The notes under the pieces are model-generated. The model made no database searches, was not told the DNA's origin, and saw only the letters and a list, made by a program, of their open reading frames with translations. Below, one piece after another: positions 1 to 7,576 of a stretch of DNA of 64,000 nucleotides (the stretch's first letter is position 1; each line of letters opens with the position of its first letter). The translations under genes and the position numbers were made by a program. Source of the stretch: Microbacterium sp. LWH3-1.2 (GTDB lineage: Bacteria > Actinomycetota > Actinomycetes > Actinomycetales > Microbacteriaceae); contig NZ_JBEGIK010000001.1 of the NCBI RefSeq assembly GCF_040675855.1, forward strand, positions 3,410,001-3,474,000. The letters run 5' to 3'.

Positions 1-260
1 CGCAAGAGTTCGCGCAGCTGGTGCTCGTGGGGCAGCCACAGCGCGTCCTCGAGGGCGACGGAATCCAGCGCCCACTCGGTCGTGCCGTTGAAGGCGAGGA
101 TGCGGCCGGTCGGGTACTCGCGCGGCTCGATCGTCATCTCGCTGACGGTGAAGACGTCCGCCTCGAACTCCGGCTCATCGAGCTGGAAGCGGTCGCCCGA
201 GCGCGGGTGCCACACCAGGCCCGCTTCGCGCAGCGCGATCGCCATTTCCGTCGAGATCAC
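1..260 (-). CDS. small conserved actinobacterial protein, C-terminus cut by window edge
   Basis: The first 86 residues are visible; the 3' end lies beyond the left edge. The sequence contains GDRFQL, FTVSEMTIEPREY and FNGTTEWALDSV, which I recognise from a short Microbacterium family that databases often label pilus assembly protein CpaE. That label is doubtful, because no ATPase motif is present and the family is only about 100 residues long. I chose the GTG at 260 because family members start with a residue order like ISTxxAxALREAG; the ATG at 245 is the alternative. No function can be assigned. Confidence 0.6.
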   Translation of the reverse strand, partial: MISTEMAIALREAGLVWHPRSGDRFQLDEPEFEADVFTVSEMTIEPREYPTGRILAFNGTTEWALDSVALEDALWLPHEHQLRELL

Positions 261-286
261 TCCACCATTCTGACGCGAGCGAGAGT

Positions 287-637
287 TCAGGCGGCCATGG
301 CGTCGATCGGCGGCGCCTCACCCGGGTGCCCCACGATGGCCTCGTCATCCCATTCCAGGACGATGCCGCGACTCGAGGTGGCCTCGTTGGCGAGCTTGCG
401 CAGGTACTCCGAATCCAGGGCCTCCGGTTCTGGTTCGTCGAACACGAATCGCAGTGGGATGGACGGCTGCATCCACAGCGATGTCCTTCCCCCGGTCCCC
501 TCACCGCGGTGACGCCAGGTGAGCATGAAGCTCTCGCCGCGACGCAGTTTCGTCGCGGCGACCACCTTCACGTGGGCCAGCACATGGTCGGGAATCTCGG
601 CGGGACGGGCGTCTGCGCCGTAGTACAGGTAGGCCAT
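287..637 (-). CDS. DUF7882-type small protein
   Basis: This 116-residue protein begins MAYLYYGADARPAEIPDHVL and contains RRGESFMLTWRH and PSIPLRFVFDEPEP. These are hallmarks of a small family common in Microbacteriaceae, often mislabelled as an ATP-dependent DNA ligase fragment. The start is set by a strong ribosome site (AGGAGGAAAGAG directly before the ATG). A longer reading from 799 would overlap the MarR promoter and has no supporting site. The protein has no signal peptide or membrane segment. It is divergent from the MarR regulator at 752, which may control it; that is inference. Function unknown. Confidence 0.75.
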   Translation of the reverse strand: MAYLYYGADARPAEIPDHVLAHVKVVAATKLRRGESFMLTWRHRGEGTGGRTSLWMQPSIPLRFVFDEPEPEALDSEYLRKLANEATSSRGIVLEWDDEAIVGHPGEAPPIDAMAA

Positions 638-751
638 CTCTCTTTCCTCCTCATGCGCGGCGGTGGCAGATCTACCACCTTCTGTCAATCTCAGTAAACA
701 TGTATCACAGATTCTGTGAAACTCAATAGCTTTCACACCAAGTGAGAGAGT
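638..751. promoter_or_regulatory. divergent promoter region between DUF7882 gene and marR
   Basis: This 114-base stretch is clearly richer in A+T than its surroundings and separates two divergent genes. It contains ATGTATCAC, ATAGCTTTCACACC and GTATGGTAGG segments. It must hold both promoters and probably the MarR operator, but I cannot fix a single palindrome with confidence. Confidence 0.5.
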
Positions 752-1261
752 ATGGTAGGTCGCATGCCCCAGAACGTCGTACGCCGGGAGGGTGAGCATC
801 TGTACTCGATGGAGCCGCAGTCAGAGGCCGGCAGACTGCTGAGCGAGGCCATCCTGCATCTGCGGCGTGCGGAGCGACACCAGTCCGACCGCGCCGTGCG
901 CGCGTCCGGGATGTCGAACGTGGATCTCACCGCGCTCCGCTACCTCGTCCAAGGCATGCGCGACGAGCGCGACCTCGGTCCCAAAGACCTCATCGTGATG
1001 CTCGACACTTCCAGCGCCACGGTCACCAACGTGGTCGAGCGTCTGGTCGCCCGTGACTACATCCGGCGCGTCCAGCACCCCACCGACCGGCGGGCGCACT
1101 TCCTCGTCCCGACCGAGGAGGCCGTGCGGTGCGTCGACGACGCCTTTGCGGCACACCACTCCACGATCGTCGACGTCATCGACCACCTCCCCGACGACGA
1201 GGCCCAGGTCGCCGCAAGCGTGCTCACGAAGATCGCCGACGCGCTCGATACCGTGAGCTGA
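752..1261 (+). CDS. MarR-family transcriptional regulator
   Basis: The 169-residue protein carries a winged helix-turn-helix of the MarR type. The core runs from about residue 45 to 120: VDLTALRYLVQGM, then a recognition-helix stretch SSATVTNVVERLVARDYI, then the wing HPTDRRAHFLVPTEEA. Family members usually bind as dimers to palindromes near their own promoter and are released by small phenolic or other ligands. The start ATG at 752 follows GAGAGAGT; an ATG 12 bases later is also possible. Its divergent partner is the DUF7882 gene, a likely but unproven target. The ligand cannot be inferred. Confidence 0.85.
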   Translation: MVGRMPQNVVRREGEHLYSMEPQSEAGRLLSEAILHLRRAERHQSDRAVRASGMSNVDLTALRYLVQGMRDERDLGPKDLIVMLDTSSATVTNVVERLVARDYIRRVQHPTDRRAHFLVPTEEAVRCVDDAFAAHHSTIVDVIDHLPDDEAQVAASVLTKIADALDTVS

Positions 1262-1358
1262 GGGGCACCGTCGGGTTCCGCTCGCCGGCACACCGCGCCG
1301 ATCGCGCCAACCTGCGCCGGCATCCTGCCATGCCGCGGGGTGGCTCCCGCTGCGCCCG

Positions 1359-1364
1359 TAGGCT
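1359..1364 (+). promoter_or_regulatory. -10 box of a leaderless promoter (hydrolase gene)
   Basis: TAGGCT lies exactly six bases before the ATG at 1371, with no ribosome site between them. This is the spacing expected when transcription starts at the first base of the start codon. Confidence 0.55.
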
Positions 1365-1370
1365 GGGCGC

Positions 1371-2138
1371 ATGCCCGCCCCCGTCGCCCTTCCCCGCCTG
1401 TCGTGGGGCGCGGCCTCCGCTGGGCGCCGCGCACTGCTCATCCATGGTCTCGGCTCGAACGGAGCGCTCATGTGGCGCTACGGCGCGGCACTCGCCGATG
1501 CCGGATGGCGAGCGGATGCCGTGGACCTGCGCGGACACGGCACGGCCCCGCGCACGCTGGACTACACGCTCGACTCCTACGCCGCGGACGTCGCGGCGAC
1601 TCGCCCCGACGCCGGGGCCGGGGCCGGTATATGGGATCTCGTGATCGGCCACTCGCTGGGGGGCGCAGCATCCGTCCTCGCTGCCGCGGCCGACCCGTCA
1701 TGGACGCGTCGTCTCGTCCTGATCGACCCCGCGCTCGCGCTCACGGATCACGATCGCGACATCGTGCGCGACAGCCAGACCCGCTCGTTCGACGACCCGT
1801 CGCAGGCGGCCGTGCGGGCCGAGCACCCCGACTGGCACCCGCAGGACATCGAGCTGAAGGCCCTGTCGGCGCAGCAGGCCAGCCGTTGGGCGGTCGAGCA
1901 GACGAGCGCGCAGAATCCGGACTGGGACGTGACGGATGCTGCACTCCAGGTCGCCGTGCCGACCCACGTGATCGCGTCGGATCCCGGCGTGTACTCGATC
2001 TTCCGCGGCAAGCCGGCAGAGGCCGCCGTGGCGCCGAACCCGCATTTCTCGGTCTCGGTCGTCGCCGATGCAGGACACTCGCCTCACCGCGACCGGCCGG
2101 AGGCCACGATCGAGGCGCTGTTCGCCGTGCTCGCCTGA
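1371..2138 (+). CDS. alpha/beta-hydrolase
   Basis: This is a 255-residue single-domain alpha/beta-hydrolase. The oxyanion-hole segment HGLGSNG is at residues 25-31, the nucleophile elbow GHSLGG holds Ser95, and the catalytic histidine is probably His236 in AGHSPHRD. The acid is probably the Asp in the IASDPG segment near residue 205. There is no signal peptide, so it is cytoplasmic. The substrate cannot be predicted: these proteins include esterases, peptidases and dehalogenase-like enzymes. It stands alone and is convergent with the DUF389 gene. A -10-like box sits six bases upstream of the ATG, suggesting a leaderless message. Confidence 0.85.
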   Translation: MPAPVALPRLSWGAASAGRRALLIHGLGSNGALMWRYGAALADAGWRADAVDLRGHGTAPRTLDYTLDSYAADVAATRPDAGAGAGIWDLVIGHSLGGAASVLAAAADPSWTRRLVLIDPALALTDHDRDIVRDSQTRSFDDPSQAAVRAEHPDWHPQDIELKALSAQQASRWAVEQTSAQNPDWDVTDAALQVAVPTHVIASDPGVYSIFRGKPAEAAVAPNPHFSVSVVADAGHSPHRDRPEATIEALFAVLA

Positions 2139-2159
2139 CCCCTCGACCGCGGACGACGC

Positions 2160-3164
2160 CTACTGGACAGGGATCTCGACGCCCTGACCGACATCGATGA
2201 CGACCCCGACGAGAGACGGCAGCACGCTCGCGAGCGACTCGCGGAGCTCGTCGATCGGGGGTGTCGTGCCGTCGTCGGTCGTGATCGCGACGGTGGCCGT
2301 CGCCCCCGACCAGTTGACCCCGTACACCCGGGCACCCTCGTCGTCGAGCCATTGCGTCGTCGCGTCCTGGATCGCCACCGACCACCTGGCCAGCGCCACC
2401 GCCACCGCCGAGTTCACCGCCAGCGGCACCGTGATCACCACCGCCAGCACGGTGACGATGACGTAGGCGCGGCGCCGGTTGGCGACCGGCGACGAGCCTG
2501 GGTCACGCGCGTAGCCCGCCAGCGTGAAGACGATGCTGCCGGCGATCACGAGGGCGACGACGTTGGAGAGGAACAGCCACAGCGCACCGAGGGCGTCTGC
2601 CCACAGCCCCTGCCCGGCGCACACGCCGACGACGCCGAGCGGCGGGACGAGCGAGATCGCGATCGCAACGCCGGGGAGGATGGCGCTGAGGTCCCGTCGG
2701 CACATCGCGAAGCCGCCCGCGAAGCCGGTGGCGAGCGCCGCGACGAGGTCCATGAAGCTCGGCGAGGTGCGGCCGAGCACCTGCGAGTTGGTCTCGAGGC
2801 TCTCAGGCGTCGCGACGAAGACGGAGAAGGCGAGGCCCAGCACGATCACGATGGCAAGGCCCAGCAGCACCCACAGGATGGAGCGCACCACCAGGCGGAG
2901 GTGACCGGTGACGATCCCGAGGCCGATCGCCAGGATCGGGGTCCCGAGCGGCGCGATGATCATCGCGCCGATGACCGTCGCGGTGGAGTCGGTCAGCACG
3001 CCGGCGATCGCGATGATGCCCGCCAGCGTCAGCATGATGAGGAAGCCGCTGCGTTTGCCGGCGCGGTCGCCTGCGCCGAGGTCGAGCGCCTCGGTCACCT
3101 GCGCCGCGCTCTGACGCTGGGTCGGCGGGATGAGCGCCTGGAGCATCTCCGAGAGCGTCGCCAT
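2160..3164 (-). CDS. DUF389-family integral membrane protein
   Basis: The 334-residue protein has the DUF389 core: a series of hydrophobic segments with the conserved GAMIIAPLGTPILAIGLG, ISLVPPLGVVGV and NVVALVIAGSIVFTLAGY stretches. About six or seven membrane segments are visible between residues 45 and 260, followed by a soluble C-terminal domain of about 70 residues. The start ATG at 3164 was chosen because the DUF389 domain begins soon after and the upstream extension is not membrane-like. GATGAT lies six bases before this ATG, so the message may be leaderless. The molecular role of DUF389 proteins is not established. Confidence 0.8.
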   Translation of the reverse strand: MATLSEMLQALIPPTQRQSAAQVTEALDLGAGDRAGKRSGFLIMLTLAGIIAIAGVLTDSTATVIGAMIIAPLGTPILAIGLGIVTGHLRLVVRSILWVLLGLAIVIVLGLAFSVFVATPESLETNSQVLGRTSPSFMDLVAALATGFAGGFAMCRRDLSAILPGVAIAISLVPPLGVVGVCAGQGLWADALGALWLFLSNVVALVIAGSIVFTLAGYARDPGSSPVANRRRAYVIVTVLAVVITVPLAVNSAVAVALARWSVAIQDATTQWLDDEGARVYGVNWSGATATVAITTDDGTTPPIDELRESLASVLPSLVGVVIDVGQGVEIPVQ

Positions 3165-3170
3165 GCGCAC

Positions 3171-3186
3171 ATCATCGCGTAAGAAT
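3171..3186. promoter_or_regulatory. closely packed divergent promoters, DUF389 gene and acyl-CoA dehydrogenase
   Basis: Only 25 bases separate the two divergent genes. On the minus strand GATGAT (3176 to 3171) lies six bases before the DUF389 ATG. On the plus strand TAAGAAT (3180-3186) lies three to six bases before the acyl-CoA dehydrogenase GTG codons. Both messages would be leaderless or nearly so, and the two -35 regions must extend into the opposite genes. Confidence 0.45.
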
Positions 3187-3189
3187 GGC

Positions 3190-4365
3190 GTGGTGGCGTC
3201 CTTCGAACCGAGTGAGATTCTGACCGACGAGCTGCTGGGGCGCTTCCGCGCCCGGGCGGTCGTGCACGATCGCGAGAACACCTTCCCTGGCGACGACCTC
3301 GCGGACCTGAAGGATGCCGGCTATCTCGCGATCCTCGTGCCGCAGGAGCTCGGCGGGTCCGGGCTGGGGCTGGCCGAGGCATCCGTCCTCCAGCAGCGTC
3401 TGGCGGGCGCGGCCCCGGCGACGGCCCTCGCGATAAACATGCACTTGGTGTGGACCGGCGTCGCGAAGGTGCTCGCCGACCGGGGCATCGACGCGCTGCG
3501 GTTCGTGCAGGAGGGTGCTGCCGCCGGCGAGGTGTTCGCGTTCGGGATCAGCGAGGCGGGCAACGATCTGGTGCTGTTCGGGAGTGGCACGGATGCTGCG
3601 CCCCTCCCCGACGGCGGATACTCCTTCACCGGCACCAAGATCTTCACGTCGCTCGCGCCGGTGTGGACGCAGCTGGGGCTGCACGGGTTGGACACCTCGT
3701 CTGAGGATGCACCGCGGATGATCTACGCGTTCGTGCCGCGCGCCGAGGTGCAGGCGGGCCGCATCGTCGTGCGCGACGACTGGGACACGCTCGGCATGCG
3801 GGGCACGCAGTCGCGCACGACCGAGCTGCGCGACGCCGTGGCGCCGGCCGACCGGATCGTGCGGCGACTCGCCCCCGGACCGAACCCCGACCCGCTCGTG
3901 TTCGGCATCTTCAGCGTCTTCGAGATCCTCCTGGCGTCGGTGTACACCGGGATCGCGCACCGGGCCCTCGACCTCGCGGTCGCCGCCGCAGGCAGGCGGA
4001 CCTCGAAACGCACCGGCAAGCCGTACAGCCAGGATCCCGACATCCGCTGGCGCATCGCCGACATGGCGCTCGCGTACGACGCCCTCCCCCTTCAGATCGA
4101 CGCGCTCGCCCGCGACGTCGACGCGCTCGCCGATCACGGGGCGGGGTGGTTCTCGCTGCTCGCAGGTCTCAAGCACCGGGCGGTGACGGCCGCGAAGCAG
4201 ATCGTCGACGACGCCGTGCTGGTGGCAGGCGGGGCCTCCTACTTCTCGGCGGACGAGCTGAGCCGCCTCTACCGCGACGTGCTCGCGGGCCTCTTCCATC
4301 CGTCCGACCCGGAGTCCGCCCACTCCACCGTCGCGACGGCATGGCTCGGGCCGGTCGAGGACTGA
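3190..4365 (+). CDS. acyl-CoA dehydrogenase family protein
   Basis: The 391-residue protein follows the acyl-CoA dehydrogenase fold. An N-terminal helical domain holds LVPQELGGSGLGL, the middle beta domain holds AFGISEAGND and SFTGTKIFTSLAP, and a conserved RGTQS is part of the FAD/substrate region. The C-terminal helical domain ends YRDVLAGLFHPSDPES. These enzymes use FAD to introduce an alpha-beta double bond into acyl-CoA or act as related oxidases and monooxygenases. The start is GTG at 3190 or the adjacent GTG at 3193; the latter is seven bases after a -10-like TAAGAAT and would suit a leaderless message. Without a neighbouring pathway the substrate is unknown. Confidence 0.85.
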   Translation: MVASFEPSEILTDELLGRFRARAVVHDRENTFPGDDLADLKDAGYLAILVPQELGGSGLGLAEASVLQQRLAGAAPATALAINMHLVWTGVAKVLADRGIDALRFVQEGAAAGEVFAFGISEAGNDLVLFGSGTDAAPLPDGGYSFTGTKIFTSLAPVWTQLGLHGLDTSSEDAPRMIYAFVPRAEVQAGRIVVRDDWDTLGMRGTQSRTTELRDAVAPADRIVRRLAPGPNPDPLVFGIFSVFEILLASVYTGIAHRALDLAVAAAGRRTSKRTGKPYSQDPDIRWRIADMALAYDALPLQIDALARDVDALADHGAGWFSLLAGLKHRAVTAAKQIVDDAVLVAGGASYFSADELSRLYRDVLAGLFHPSDPESAHSTVATAWLGPVED

Positions 4366-4369
4366 CCCG

Positions 4370-5641
4370 ATGTCGCCGACGCCGACCCGCCTCCTGAGCC
4401 CCGCCGACCAGGAGCGCCGCCAGGCCCTGCGCGCGATGAAGGGCGTGGCGCTCGGGGCGCTCGTCTTCATGGCCGTGCTGTTCGCCTTCTCGTTCGCGTT
4501 CCAGCAGGACGTGCCGGCCCTCGCCTACGTGCGCGCCGCCGCCGAGGGCGGCATGGTCGGCGCGCTCGCCGACTGGTTCGCGGTCACGGCGCTGTTCCGG
4601 CATCCGCTGGGCATACCGATCCCGCACACCGCGATCATCCCGAGTCGCAAGGACGAGATCGGCCGTACCCTCGGAGAGTTCGTCGAGACCGAGTTCCTGC
4701 GCGCCGACGTCGTGCGCACGAAGCTCGACCAGACCGCGATCGCCGCCCGCCTCGGCGAATGGCTGAGCGCACCGGTGCATGCCGAGCGGGTCGCGGCCGA
4801 GGCTTCCGTGATGGCGGGAAGCGTGCTGCGGGCTCTCAGCGACGACGACGTCCGCGACGTGATCGAGGAGCTCGCCCGTGAGCACCTCATCGCACCGGAG
4901 TGGGGTCCCCCCCTCGGCGAATGGCTGGAGCGCATCATCGACGCCGGCGCGCACCACGGCGCGGTCGACCTCGCCGCCGACACCATAGGCGCCTGGCTCG
5001 CCGCCAACAAGTCCTCGTTCACCGGGGTGGTCTCGCGCCGGCTGCCCGCGTGGGTGCCGTCGGTCGCACATCGTTTCGTGGACGACACCGTGTACAACGA
5101 GGCCGTCAAGTTCGTCGCGGCGGTGAAGGCCGACCCGCGGCACCCTGCCCGCGTCGCGATCGACGGGTACCTCGGGCGCCTCGCCGGCAATCTGCAGCAC
5201 GACCCCGCGACGATCGGGCGCTTCGAGGACGCGAAGCTCGCCGTGTTCGACAGCCCCCGTGTGCGCGAGCTCGCCGGAGAGGCGTGGAGGACGGCGAAGA
5301 CCGGACTGCTGCGCTCCCTCGCCGACCCCGAGAGCGGCCTGCGGCGACGGGGTGTCGAGGCCCTCGTCGAGATCGGCGAGCGATTGACGACGGATGCTGC
5401 GCTCCAGCGCCGCGTCGACACCTGGGTGACCGACGCGGCCGTGTTCCTCGTCGACCGCTATCGCCACGACATCGCCTCGATCATCACCGACACGGTCGAA
5501 CGATGGGACCCCGCCGAGACGACGGAGAAGATCGAGCTCATGGTCGGCCGCGACCTGCAGTACATCCGGCTCAACGGCACGATCGTCGGAGCGCTCGCGG
5601 GGCTCGCGATCTTCTCCATCGCGCACGCGCTGCTCGGGTGA
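4370..5641 (+). CDS. DUF445-family membrane-anchored protein
   Basis: This 423-residue protein is a DUF445 family member (YjiN-like). It has one membrane segment near residues 28-45, the conserved stretch AAAEGGMVGALADWFAVTAL and FRHPLGIPIPHTAIIPS, a long helical middle region, and a second membrane segment at the C-terminus (GTIVGALAGLAIFSIAHAL). The ATG starts four bases after the acyl-CoA dehydrogenase stop, so the two genes are probably co-transcribed. Family members are described only as uncharacterised membrane proteins. Confidence 0.8.
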   Translation: MSPTPTRLLSPADQERRQALRAMKGVALGALVFMAVLFAFSFAFQQDVPALAYVRAAAEGGMVGALADWFAVTALFRHPLGIPIPHTAIIPSRKDEIGRTLGEFVETEFLRADVVRTKLDQTAIAARLGEWLSAPVHAERVAAEASVMAGSVLRALSDDDVRDVIEELAREHLIAPEWGPPLGEWLERIIDAGAHHGAVDLAADTIGAWLAANKSSFTGVVSRRLPAWVPSVAHRFVDDTVYNEAVKFVAAVKADPRHPARVAIDGYLGRLAGNLQHDPATIGRFEDAKLAVFDSPRVRELAGEAWRTAKTGLLRSLADPESGLRRRGVEALVEIGERLTTDAALQRRVDTWVTDAAVFLVDRYRHDIASIITDTVERWDPAETTEKIELMVGRDLQYIRLNGTIVGALAGLAIFSIAHALLG

Positions 5642-5700
5642 TGCCTGATGGGCCGTGTTAAGAGTGCGTGAAGTCACGGTCGGCGCAGACCGCCGGGGGT

Positions 5701-5706
5701 TAGCCT
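5701..5706 (+). promoter_or_regulatory. -10 box of a leaderless promoter (gamma-glutamylcyclotransferase-like gene)
   Basis: TAGCCT is six bases before the GTG at 5713. An ATG at 5708 is out of frame, so the GTG is the first usable start and coincides with the expected transcription start. Confidence 0.55.
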
Positions 5707-5712
5707 GATGCC

Positions 5713-6063
5713 GTGTCCGCGGATGAGTCCACCCAGTACCTCTTCAGCTACGGCACCCTGCAGAACGCCGACGTGCAGCTCGACACGTTCGGGCGGCTGA
5801 TCGAGAGCGTGCCTGACGCGCTGCCCGGCTACACCGTCGACTACGCCGAGATCGAGGACACGCGGGTCGTCGACCTGTCGGGCCTCTCGGTGCACCCGAT
5901 CGTGCGCGAGACCGGGAACCCCCTCGACAAAGTCGTGGGCAGGGCGCTGCTGGTGACCGAGGACGAGCTCGACGCGGCCGACGAGTACGAGGTGGCACTG
6001 TATCGGCGCTGCGCGGTGGTGCTCGCGAGCGGTCGCTCCGCGTGGGTCTACGTCGCGGCGTGA
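5713..6063 (+). CDS. gamma-glutamylcyclotransferase-like (AIG2-type) protein
   Basis: This is a 116-residue single domain of the GGCT/AIG2 type. The diagnostic FSYGTLQ loop is at residues 11-17, and an acidic residue in the later DEYEVALYRR segment is the likely general acid/base. Family members cyclise a gamma-glutamyl group to 5-oxoproline or act on related gamma-glutamylamines. The real substrate here is unknown. The GTG start at 5713 follows a TAGCCT box by six bases. The gene stands alone, 34 bases before hutG, which has its own -10 box. Confidence 0.75.
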   Translation: MSADESTQYLFSYGTLQNADVQLDTFGRLIESVPDALPGYTVDYAEIEDTRVVDLSGLSVHPIVRETGNPLDKVVGRALLVTEDELDAADEYEVALYRRCAVVLASGRSAWVYVAA

Positions 6064-6085
6064 GGCTGGCAAGCGGGTGCTCCGG

Positions 6086-6091
6086 TAACCT
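6086..6091 (+). promoter_or_regulatory. -10 box of a leaderless promoter (hutG)
   Basis: TAACCT is six bases before the hutG GTG at 6098, and no ribosome site is present. Confidence 0.55.
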
Positions 6092-6097
6092 CGGGCC

Positions 6098-6994
6098 GTG
6101 ACGCTTCCCCACGATCCATCGTGGCCACGCGCAGGTGCGTGGCCACCGCCCGAAGACGGGAGATGGGATGCCGCGATCCTCGGCGTTCCCGCATTCCGCA
6201 CGTCCCTGTCCCCGACCGGTGCCCACGCGACGCCTGCGGCGATCCGCGACGCCCTGCGCCGCTACAGCCCGACCCTCCTCGGACCCCCGCCGGTCGATCT
6301 CGACGAGGTGCTGCGGATCGCGGATGCGGGCGACGTCGCCGAGCCCGACGGGCCCGCGGGTGAGGCATCCGTCCGCTCCACGGTCACGGAACTGCGCGAG
6401 CGCGCCGATCTCGTGGTCGCGCTCGGCGGCGACAACTCGCTCACCTACGCGGTGGCGCAGGGCGCCGGCGCCACCGGGCTCATCACGGTCGACGCGCACT
6501 TCGACCTGCGCGACGGCGTCTCGAACGGGTCGCCGGTGCGGCGGCTGGTCGAGGACGGCCTCGACGGGCGGCGGATCGTTCAGCTCGGCATCGCCGACTT
6601 CGCCAACTCGGTCGCATACGCGCGGCGCGCGGCGGAGTACGGCATCACGGTCGTGACCATGGACGACCTCCGCCGCCGCGGTGCCGCCGACGTCGCGGCC
6701 GAGGCGCTCGAGATCGCCGGTGCCGGCGGCGGCCCGGTGCATCTCGACGTCGACGTCGACGTGTGCGACCGTTCCGTCGCGCCCGGGTGCCCGGCATCCG
6801 TCCCGGGTGGACTGACTGCCTGGGAGCTGAGGGCCCTCGTGCGCGCCCTCGCCGCCGACACTGGCGTGCACAGCGCCGACATCGCCGAGGTCGATGCCAC
6901 GGCGGATGCGCCCGACGGGCGCACCGTGCGCCTCGCAGCGCTGTGCGTGCTCGAACTCCTCGCCGCCAAGGCCTCCGGAAGGGTGACCTCATGA
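6098..6994 (+). CDS. hutG: formimidoylglutamase-like ureohydrolase
   Basis: The 298-residue protein belongs to the arginase/agmatinase/formimidoylglutamase family. Metal-site motifs appear in order: GGDNS (residues 110-114), DAHFD (132-136), SNGSPVRRL, HLDVDVDVCD and a final EVDAT. In most members the first motif is GGDHS; here the first metal-ligand histidine is an asparagine. The assignment as HutG, which releases formamide from N-formimidoyl-glutamate, rests on the neighbouring hutI, hutU and hutH. Translation starts at a GTG six bases after a -10 box. It overlaps the next gene by ATGA. Agmatinase remains an alternative. Confidence 0.75.
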   Translation: MTLPHDPSWPRAGAWPPPEDGRWDAAILGVPAFRTSLSPTGAHATPAAIRDALRRYSPTLLGPPPVDLDEVLRIADAGDVAEPDGPAGEASVRSTVTELRERADLVVALGGDNSLTYAVAQGAGATGLITVDAHFDLRDGVSNGSPVRRLVEDGLDGRRIVQLGIADFANSVAYARRAAEYGITVVTMDDLRRRGAADVAAEALEIAGAGGGPVHLDVDVDVCDRSVAPGCPASVPGGLTAWELRALVRALAADTGVHSADIAEVDATADAPDGRTVRLAALCVLELLAAKASGRVTS

Positions 6995-7461
6995 TCCGTC
7001 TCGCACTGGTGCGGCATGCCAAGTCCGACTGGGGCGACCCCAGTCTGGACGACCACGATCGCCCGCTGAACGATCGCGGCATGCGCGACGCACCCCGCAT
7101 GGCGGCGCGTCTCGCGGCTACGGGATTCCGCCCCGAGGTGATCCTGTCGAGCACCGCCGTGCGCGCGCGGACGACCGCCGAGGCATTCGCGGCCGAGCTC
7201 GGCGTCGCCGTCTCGCTCGACCCCGAGCTCTACGGCGCACCGGCGAGGAAACTGCTCGCGGCGGCGGCAGCCACGCGGGCGGCGACGGTCATGGTCGTCG
7301 CGCACGACCCCGGCATGAGCTCGCTGGCGGCGAGCCTTTCGGACGACGACATCGACCACATGCCGACGTGCTCGGTCGCGACGTTCATCTGGGCGCAGGA
7401 CGACTGGGACGTCGCCAGCGCCGTCGACCCCGACAACTGGACCTTCGACGCTCCCCGCTGA
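6991..7461 (+). CDS. SixA-like histidine phosphatase
   Basis: This 156-residue protein belongs to the branch-2 histidine phosphatases. The catalytic LVRHAKSDWGD motif is at residues 6-16 (His9 is the nucleophile), with the second histidine in VVAHDPGMSSL near residue 107. SixA proteins dephosphorylate phosphohistidine on signalling or phosphotransferase proteins. Its ATG overlaps the hutG stop in ATGA, so it is translationally coupled to hutG; no functional link with histidine use is known. The gene is convergent with hutI, with a nested palindrome between them. Confidence 0.8.
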   Translation: MIRLALVRHAKSDWGDPSLDDHDRPLNDRGMRDAPRMAARLAATGFRPEVILSSTAVRARTTAEAFAAELGVAVSLDPELYGAPARKLLAAAAATRAATVMVVAHDPGMSSLAASLSDDDIDHMPTCSVATFIWAQDDWDVASAVDPDNWTFDAPR

Positions 7462-7489
7462 CCCGGGCCGGTCAGCGCGCGAGGCCTGC

Positions 7490-7536
7490 TCACCTGTCAC
7501 GTTCTGCCGGGTCGACCGGCACTTCGTGACAGGTGA
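7490..7536. repeat. nested inverted repeat between convergent genes
   Basis: Perfect 11-base arms TCACCTGTCAC (7490-7500) and GTGACAGGTGA (7526-7536) enclose a loop that itself contains GCCGG...CCGGC (7506-7520). There is no T-tract. It may end transcription from both sides, or be a repetitive palindromic element; no second copy occurs in this window. Confidence 0.6.
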
Positions 7537-7576
7537 ACAGCGATGACGGATGCCGCGCCTCGGGGTTCGACGAGGG

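Noticed and set aside
1340..2200. Open frame (286 codons) over the alpha/beta-hydrolase in another frame
   Set aside because: The hydrolase frame has Ser95 and other motifs. The alternative frame is arginine-rich with no family match.
2352..3182. Open frame (276 codons) opposite the DUF389 gene
   Set aside because: Composed mostly of Arg, Asp and Gly, as expected for the reverse strand of membrane-segment codons.
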